Assembly: GCA_030141605.1 (NCBI GenBank) | Contig: JAQGDQ010000329.1 | Span: 45,001-94,921, forward strand | Length of the DNA: 49,921 nt | Direction of reading: 5' to 3' | DNA from: Tubiluchus corallicola | Taxonomy: Eukaryota; Priapulida; Priapulimorpha; Priapulimorphida; Tubiluchidae | Position numbers and translations under genes: made by a program | Notes under the pieces: model-generated | Told to the model about the DNA's origin: nothing | Seen by the model: the letters and a program-made list of their open reading frames with translations, nothing else | Databases searched by the model: none | In this document: positions 44,259 through 49,921 of the stretch, one piece after another | How positions within the stretch are numbered: position 1 is the stretch's first letter | How the letters are laid out: every line of letters starts with the position of its first letter

Positions 44259-44737
44259 TGTGTGTGTGTGTGCGTGCGTGCGTGCGTACGTGCGTGCGCG
44301 TGTGTGTGTGTGTGCGTGCGAGCACACGGGTGCACGTGTATGAGGGTCTGTGTGTGTGCGTGTATGATAAACCATCATTAATATGATTTAAATAACTGTA
44401 ATTTACCGTAATTAAATTTCCAGCTTTAGTTTACCTGCTATTAATTGAATGTTTTTCTCTTAGCGGCAGGTTATACAGACTAGGTTAAAATAAACTTATG
44501 TTAACTTGAATATACGTGTTATTGGTTTTCGGTCTCTATATAATTTTTAGCTGGTAAATGGGCCACCAATTTCGGCTAATTTTGCTATGTTGATATTTAA
44601 CTAGGAGACTGTTCACCTTCTTATATCAGTGGCCTGCAAGAAGTCTTTGTTGAAGATTATCCATACATACCAGACGACATTCATTGGCTGACACCTTCAG
44701 CAAAGTTCATCGTTACTATGCGAAATCCAACAGACAG
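35735..44737 (+). CDS. Golgi-type carbohydrate sulfotransferase (CHST15-like), first five exons, 3' end missing
   Basis: The exons are 35735-36004 (or 36008), 37591-37669, 38066-38218, 43884-43991 and 44605-44737. The ATG at 35735 starts a short cytosolic end and a membrane anchor at about residues 9-25 ([17 protein letters not shown]), a type II topology. Exon 2 reads [12 protein letters not shown]. Exon 3 has [15 protein letters not shown], the 5'-phosphosulfate loop for PAPS, and KEKHWWEHY. Exon 4 has [14 protein letters not shown]. Exon 5 has GDCSPSY and [14 protein letters not shown], the 3'-phosphate loop. Exons 2-5 join in phase. Exon 1 joins in phase only from a weak donor (AAT before GTAGGT); the stronger donor four bases on would need an undetected small exon. 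The exon-3 donor (AAC before GTATTC) is also weak. The product would transfer sulfate to a glycan; the acceptor is unknown. The remaining C-terminal exons must lie past the retrotransposon at 45.2-49.9 kb, or the gene is broken. Confidence 0.82.
36386..37080 (+). repeat. ~0.7-kb repeat, copy 1, with a pentanucleotide tail
   Basis: It is closely similar to 38241-38957 over its whole length, including TACATTTACCAG, ATTGTATTAAAGATGTGGG, ATCAACATAGTATAATTT and GTCTCGCAACAAGCTGC. Similarity starts abruptly at the same base (CTAATGTT) in both copies and ends at TGTGTAAATTCAAA, where a pentanucleotide array begins. A frame with [17 protein letters not shown] is kept in both copies with few changes. 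It lies in sulfotransferase intron 1. Confidence 0.85.
37086..37497 (+). repeat. Pentanucleotide array TTGCC/TTGTC grading to CTCGT, CTCAT and CTTAT
   Basis: Roughly 80 pentamers change in blocks: TTGCC and TTGTC first, then CTCGC/CTCGT from about 37375, then CTCAT and CTTAT at the right end. It is the tail of the 0.7-kb repeat copy 1. The Leu/Ser/Cys and Arg/Asp/Lys frames across it are artefacts. It ends about 95 bp before sulfotransferase exon 2. Confidence 0.95.
38241..38957 (+). repeat. ~0.7-kb repeat, copy 2
   Basis: This is the second copy of the block at 36386-37080, in the same orientation, and starts about 22 bp after the predicted donor of sulfotransferase exon 3. Its end is followed by AATAAATCAAATCC, then AATCT, TAGTC and TTGTC words, so the tail seems to have mutated stepwise into the pentanucleotide array. 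Confidence 0.85.
39013..39213 (+). repeat. Pentanucleotide array TTGTC with a CCCGT block
   Basis: About 30 nearly perfect TTGTC units are followed by eight CCCGT units and a few TTGTC units again. It is the tail of repeat copy 2, in sulfotransferase intron 3. Confidence 0.95.
39215..41300. other. Intron 3 of the sulfotransferase gene; no recognised gene
   Basis: Short frames occur (39393-39728 minus, 40365-40583 plus, 41035-41271 plus), but none has a motif I recognise. The last contains a C-run of ten. An exon-like segment at about 40756-40820 is bounded by TTGCTAG and GTAAAA, but its length would break the phase between exons 3 and 4. Confidence 0.4.
41318..42433 (+). mobile_element. Possible solo LTR or related regulatory-type repeat
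   Basis: This GC-richer block differs from its surroundings. It could run from TGTCTTATGAAG to AACGTGACA, short TGTC/GACA inverted ends. It holds a TATA-like word (AAAATATAAACTC, about 41548) and an AATAAA (about 42042). No long open frame is present. Target-site duplication was looked for and not found, so both the borders and the LTR call are uncertain. Confidence 0.3.
43178..43500 (+). repeat. Unclassified interspersed repeat, copy 2 of 2
   Basis: This is the counterpart of 21340-21665, with the same order of shared words from TCTTAACTACAACCG to GCTGGAACTGTGAAAAGGCT. It lies in sulfotransferase intron 3, about 400 bp before exon 4. Confidence 0.75.
43662..43756. repeat. 95-bp foldback (hairpin) element
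   Basis: The arm GTTTCACAAAGC… (43662-43687) and its inverted partner …GCTTTGTGAAAC (43731-43756) pair at 23 of 26 positions around a 43-nt loop. GGGGCCG precedes it. A short, nearly palindromic unit like this is typical of a tiny foldback MITE. It sits about 130 bp upstream of sulfotransferase exon 4. Confidence 0.75.
44152..44368 (+). repeat. TG dinucleotide microsatellite with TGCG interruptions
   Basis: TGTG runs are mixed with CGTG repeats for about 215 bp, in sulfotransferase intron 4. Alternating purine-pyrimidine sequence of this type can adopt Z-DNA. The Cys/Val and Thr/His frames across it are artefacts. Confidence 0.95.
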
Positions 44738-45543
44738 GTAAAACATACTTTTACACCAAAATAGTAAAACGTTTTAGTTAGAATTGATGACTTGACAAAT
44801 ATGACTGATTACTTGAGATACACTATATTATGCCGATCCTGGAGCCGAAAGCCCAAATTTAAGGCGACGAACGCCAATTCATTATTAACTACATGCATGT
44901 TTTCCCCCTCCAAAAATTATACACGTTTAAAAATTGTTAATAACAAAATTATCTTTTTGCATTGTGTGCACATAGCTTCAACGTAGTAGTTCGTGACTCA
45001 GTCCACGTAAAACACTCACAGGTAAAAAAAGTCACAGGAAAAAACAACTGTAGCCAAAATTAACTGTGAGTTTTTTCTTAGCCAAAATTGAGACCTTCCT
45101 TCTGTGTTTTTACAACCGCTCACCTCTCGTCTATACTTCAAAGAAAACCAGATTATTGTGTAGACGTTAGTTTAAAGTAAAATATCCTGTTAAATATTAT
45201 ATATATATATATTAATTCTTTATTTGTCATAAAAACGGCTCACTCATTACAACAAAATTGAGCTAGCCTCAGGGCAATGTTAAAACAACCACACTGTTCA
45301 AGACAAATGCGTCCAGTGCATACTAAAAAAAACTAAAGTGCAAAACTATATACAATAAATGAACATATTTACAAACACCATATTAAAATATTTTTACAAA
45401 ACAATTATACGAAAGTACATTAAATTTTACATGACATTGTGTACACTATTTATACATTTAACATTACGAAACACGAAACTAACATAACACGTATTACATT
45501 ACATGATTTTTTTTTTAATTTCATTTTTAATCGTTATATGGAG

Positions 45544-48500
45544 TCAGGGGCGGGGGTAGATGAAAGTGGAGTCTGTGTAATTAGTATCAGATGCACAATG
45601 TGGAAGTTGAAACCTGTTATATTGATATTCTTTTAATTTCTTTTTAAAGTGGTGGAGAGATTCTATTTGTTTTATTTCACTGGGTAGTAAGTTCCATAAA
45701 TGTATGGCCTGTTTTGATATAGAGTTATTTCCAAATTTATTGTTTACTGTAATTTGCTTTAAATTGTATGTTCTAGTGTTTAAAGTGGTGTCAGGAATAA
45801 ATGCTAAGGGATTGTTTATAAATGGAATGCTCAGTTTATTTATATATTTATAAAGAAATATCAGTGTTTTGTAATCTCGATAGGCTTCTAATATTGGTAT
45901 TTTTGTGGACGTTCTTAAGCTTGTTGCAGAAGCAGCATGTTGTTTAGCAGTTTTGTTAGAGTAGCCATGAATTAATCTAAGTGCGTAGTTTTGCATTGTA
46001 TTTAGTTTTCTAAAGTTTTCATATTTAACGTTTTGAAGTAAAGTGCAACCATATAGATAATGTGGTAATATTAGACTTTTGTAGATGAGAATTTTTGTTT
46101 TCTTGGTTAGATGGCCTCTGGTTTGGCGTAAGAATGTCGTGCTTAATGCCATCTTGTTGTGTATTTGATGAAACTGTTCATCCCAAGTGAGTTTATTGTC
46201 GACAGCAATGCCTAAAAATTTTACAGTTTTTGCTTGTTCTATGGAACAGTCACCTACTTTTAGTGTTGCATTAGAAGAAGTAATGTCATTTGATTTGGGT
46301 GATATTACCATAAATTCTGTCTTATCATCATTCATTTTTAAACCAAAATAGTTAAATGCTGCATTTATATTTGTTATGTCTTTTTCTAGATTATTTTTTG
46401 ATGTTAGAAAGTCTGCGTGTGCTGTATAGAGTGTTGTATCATCGGCATATTGTGTTAAGTCTGAATTAAATAAAACTGAATGAATTTTATTAACGTATAA
46501 ACAAAAGAGTAATGGACCTAATATCGTACCTTGTGGGATGCCTCTCTGTGGTGTGTCCCATGTTGAAAAAGTGTGTTTGTTCAGCTTGACTCTTTGTTTT
46601 CTATTGTGTAGGTAATTATTCATTAGTTTGAGAGAAGTATAATCGAATCCTAGTTGGCGTAAGTTGTCTAGTAGTAAATTGTGATCGAGGCTGTCAAAAG
46701 CTTTACTTAGATCTAAAAATGCTGCTGTTATATATTTATTTTTATTTAAGTTGTAACGCCACTTTTCAGTGGCATCAATTATTGCGTCCATTGTAGAATG
46801 TAGTTTTCTAAAACCAAATTGATGATTTGACAGTAACTTATTATTTTCAATGTAATGGTTTATTTGGTTGTAGATAACTCTTTCAAATACTTTGGCTAGT
46901 ACGTGCACTACTGAGATTGGTCTGTAGTTTTTAGCGTCATCTTTAGCATCTTTCTTGTGTATTGGAGTTATGTTTGCTTGTTTACACACTGCTGGAAATT
47001 CTGAGCGTATTAAGACTTGGTTTGTGATATATGTTAGATGAGGAGTAATGATGCTGGCACAGTCTTTTAAGATTTTTATTGGCATGTCTGAGGGTCCACT
47101 TCCTTTATTTATATTTAAACTGTTTAATATTCTAAAGATGTCGTATTCTGTGACGCTAGTAAATGAGAAAGTGGATCGTATTACTGATTGGTTTTTGTAT
47201 ATATTGTGTATATTTGCATTATGTTGGTGTGGCAAGTTGTCAAATTTTCCGAGATTGATAAATGTGGAATTTAATTTGTTAGCAATGTCAACTGGATCAG
47301 ATATTATACTGTCATTTTCTCGTAAACTATTTATTTGTAATTGATCGTTTCTGTATCTGTTAAGTACGTCATTAATTAAACGCCATTTTTGCTTAGGTGT
47401 AGTTGCATCATTGCATTTATTAATATAATATTTATTTTTGAGTTTCCTGTTGTAGCTATTAAATTTATTTCGTGCCTTTTTGTAATTATTGTAATTGCTT
47501 TTACCTTTTAAATGTAAATATGTTCTATATAATTCATTTTTATTGTGTCTTAGTTTTGCGAGTTCTGTATCCGCCCAAGGGCAAGCAGATTTTGCATTAA
47601 ATTGCTGCTGATGTATTTTAATTTTTTTATACGGTGCATAGATATCCAGGCAGTATTCCATATTATTTATTAGTGTGTTTATTTGCATGTCAATGTCAGT
47701 CATTGTGTAAATATTACTCCAGTCCAATTTGGTTAAAGTATCTTGAAATATATCTTTATTATATGTAGAATAATCTCTGACTGTTTTCCAGACTGTGCCT
47801 GTATTGTTTTTGGTTGGTTCTTTTTTGTCTACTATTATTATAAAATCATGATCAGAATAATCACACGAGAAGTTTTCTTGTACTTGGAAATTGTCTTTAG
47901 CGTTTGAGATAAAGTGGTCTATGGTAGTAGATGATGTTTTAGTGATTCTTGTGGGTTTATTACTTGCGTTTAGTATTTGCGTGTTATATTGGGCCAAGAC
48001 TTCTTTATACTTTCTGCACTGAGCAGTATTTGTTGCATTAATATCGATATTAAAATCCCCATTAATAAAACTGGTTGATTTTCAAGTACAGCACGTTCAA
48101 GTTCAATTTCAAAATGTTTTAGAAAAGTTTTATATTTTTGATTTGGTGGCTTATAAATGACACCTACAATGTAGTTTTCGATATTGTACCAAATTGATTT
48201 TATTTTGTTAGTTTTAATTCTTTAGCTTCGTTAAATGACATGTGTTTTGGGATGTACATTGCAACCCCTCCTCCACGTTTATGTGTGGGACGGTCTCGAC
48301 GTATGAGTGTATGATGAGGCAGTTGTATGGAGGCACTAGGTATTTGCTTGTGTAGCCAAGTTTCGGTTATTCCAACGACTAAATTTTCAGATGAACGAAC
48401 TGTGTCTTTAAGCAATGCATGTTTTTTTTGTCAGACTTTGTATATTGATACATAGAAATTTCAAATTCTTTTTATGTTTTTGCATAAAATCTGCCAGCTC

Positions 48501-48960
48501 TACATCAATGTGGTTTTGCGTGGGGGGAGGGGGGTTGATTTAAGGGACCTGGATTGGTTTCAGTACAACCAATTATAAGCAACATTTTTAATACTGTTAG
48601 AAAATAATCATGGTTACAATTATTTTTAATTAGGTAGGGGAGTACACGTAATAAAGTAGGGGAGTACTGAAACTTGTAGTATAAATCTCTAGTATCTGAA
48701 AGTGTGCACTTTCTCACAGATGAATACTGTAAAATAGAAGCAGAATAGCAAAAATTTACGCACGAGTTATTTTCGATCCGATTTTGAGATATTATTACGC
48801 AGCAAGACGTGCATACACGTTTCAGTGTACCAGAGATTGGCACTGGACACATCTGTCTTGAGTTTGTACATTCTTTACACAATATTCGTTTATTTTGAGT
48901 AAAACTTAAAATTTTTCGTTTAAAATTCATGATTAAAATATATGTATATATATATATCAC
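45544..48960 (-). CDS. Retrotransposon ORF2: 2A-like motif, apurinic endonuclease, reverse transcriptase (frameshifted)
   Basis: From the right: a Cys-rich part (CKECTNSRQMC, CTSCC) and LLIIGCTETNPGP (about 48544-48586). Then, after frame breaks, the endonuclease with LCINIQSLTKK, GITETWL, RRDRPTHKRGGGVAMYI, VGVIYKPPNQ, GDFNIDINA and the TTIDHFI end motif. The RT is intact in one frame: KNYRPISVVHVLAKVFE, NHQFGFRKLHSTMDAI, AFLDLSKAFDSLDH, RGIPQGTILGPLLF, LTQYADDTTLY and VKFLGIAVD. The protein would nick target DNA and prime cDNA synthesis. Frame breaks lie near 48520 (a G-run), 48425 (a T-run), 48200 and 48075. The 817-codon frame appears to begin at a TTG and is really the continuation of the endonuclease frame, so it has no start of its own. 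Confidence 0.92.
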
Positions 48961-49031
48961 GCTTATTACAGTTATTTACAGTTTAGTTCACTCGTGTCAT
49001 CTTAAATAAACTGTTTAATAGTTTTCCAATT

Positions 49032-49921
49032 TTATAGAAACTTTGAAATGAATTCTTTTACTAATCCGGTAAACAGATTTTCAATTTCTGATTTTAATGC
49101 CTCTTTTTGAATGGGCTTAGTATCACCTGAAGGTTTATCAGAGTCATTTGCATAATTTACAGGAGTTGGTAATAATGGTAATCTTTTAACGGCATTCGCG
49201 TAACTAGCTGGTTTATAATTATATTGACAAAGTAAAGCCACGAGTAACTGTATCTTTGTTTTGATTAGTCTTAACTCTATACCATCGATTTGGGTCATTA
49301 AACAAACATAGTTTAATGCATTCTCGCAACTTTTGTACACCTAATCTACTCAGGTGTAATCCGTCTCTCGCAATTAAATTATCATCTTCAAAATGACATT
49401 GCAAATTGCACAAAATTGTATTAGTTTTAGTTGTCAGAGTTTCGAGTTCACTGTTAAATAATCGTAACACTCTATTCACCGAACTGATATTCATGGGTTT
49501 AGCAGTTGAATGTTTGTTTGTCTTTACAAATGGAATATTGCATACAAAAACATTACAAGGGTTAAACTTATTTTTTACACTTACAATGCATTGTTCCATT
49601 TGTCGTGTTAGTGACTTGAGTATTTCGTCTAGGTGAGCGTTCTGGTCGTTTTCTCGATTCCGTTGAATATGTTGTCTTACGTCATTGATTCCACACGTTA
49701 TGATAACGTTTTCCAATTTCTTCTCAGGGTATCGGTCTCGTACGAAGGCTGTCATTTCGTTCAGGTTTATCCCTCTGTAAGAATGCACCTGTAGATTTTT
49801 GGCTATTTCTTGAGGATTCAAGTAAGCGGTTCGGGAATCACCCAAGATTAAAGTTTCAGTTGATGTATTAATTTTTTTGCACGTTCGCGGCTTTGGTTTC
49901 TCCTCATTGTCGGTTTTGGTG
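49032..49921 (-). CDS. Retrotransposon ORF1 with SGNH/GDSL-type esterase domain, partial and frameshifted
   Basis: The frame is open at the window edge and reads TLILGDSRTAYLNP (block I, Ser nucleophile), NVIITCGINDVRQH (the G-x-N-D block) and ARDGLHLSRLGVQKL (the D-x-x-H block). These are the catalytic signatures of SGNH hydrolases. CR1-type elements are known to carry such an esterase in ORF1. A one-base shift near 49225-49240 moves the tail (YKPASYANAVKRLPLLPTPV, ending KEFISKFL) into another frame. The N-terminus lies outside the window. The role of the esterase in retrotransposition is not settled. Confidence 0.85.

Larger units (their letters stand above)
45196..49921 (-). mobile_element. 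CR1-like non-LTR retrotransposon, nearly full length, runs off the window
   Basis: In element order it has ORF1 with an SGNH hydrolase domain (49921 to 49032), ORF2 with a Cys-rich start, a 2A-like motif, an endonuclease and a reverse transcriptase (48960 to 45544), then a ~350-bp 3' UTR ending in an AT microsatellite near 45200. A truncated copy of the same 3' end at 5107-5306 confirms the terminus. The RT frame is open for over 800 codons, so insertion was fairly recent. At least five frame breaks elsewhere make this copy inactive. It lies antisense, just past sulfotransferase exon 5. Confidence 0.9.

Noticed and set aside
44132-44386. Val/Cys and Thr/His repeat proteins
   Set aside because: These are translations of the TG microsatellite.

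Overview
The window reads as nuclear DNA of an invertebrate animal. It is AT-rich, genes are split into short exons by kilobase introns with GT/AG borders, and transposons and simple repeats fill most of the rest. A secreted family-16 laminarinase that keeps its catalytic residues, together with CR1-type retrotransposons, fits a marine lophotrochozoan (mollusc-like) best. That assignment is an inference; no species can be named from the sequence.

Three protein-coding genes can be assembled by joining exons whose splice phases agree. (1) On the minus strand, 12019 to 1976: a complete 10-exon, 391-residue GH16 endo-beta-1,3-glucanase with signal peptide and intact E-x-D-x-x-E active site. (2) On the minus strand, 29575 to at least 19755: an 8-exon secreted protein with a signal peptide, two tandem ten-cysteine domains of prokineticin/astakine (colipase-like) spacing, then four EGF-like repeats. 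This architecture is the most novel item in the window. (3) On the plus strand, 35735 to beyond 44737: the first five exons of a type II membrane (Golgi) sulfotransferase resembling the CHST15 group, cut off by a retrotransposon and the window edge. The genes are not an operon. Two are secreted and one is predicted to sit in the Golgi, and no shared pathway can be inferred.

Region by region. 1-1950: the tail of a dead non-LTR reverse transcriptase and an unclassified interspersed repeat. 1976-12019: the laminarinase gene, whose introns hold a 5'-truncated CR1 3' end, an AAT microsatellite, a 35-bp x 30 minisatellite, a solo LTR and a long CT array. 12.9-15.3 kb: an annexin-like fragment and a dead reverse transcriptase interrupted by a 5S-rRNA-headed SINE. 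16.9-19.6 kb: a 2.7-kb element bounded by TTAA. 19.7-29.6 kb: the prokineticin/EGF gene, with two piggyBac-like MITEs and a BEL/Pao gag relic in its introns. 30-35 kb: a minisatellite, a reverse transcriptase split by a hAT-like MITE, and more copies of the repeat from the left end. 35.7-44.7 kb: the sulfotransferase gene, with a duplicated ~0.7-kb block carrying pentanucleotide tails. 45.2 kb to the end: a nearly full-length CR1-like retrotransposon on the minus strand, with an SGNH-domain ORF1, a 2A-like motif, an endonuclease and an 817-codon open reverse transcriptase frame.

Target-site duplications or insertion boundaries were read directly for the solo LTR, the SINE, the hAT-like MITE and the TTAA elements, so the order of some insertions is visible.
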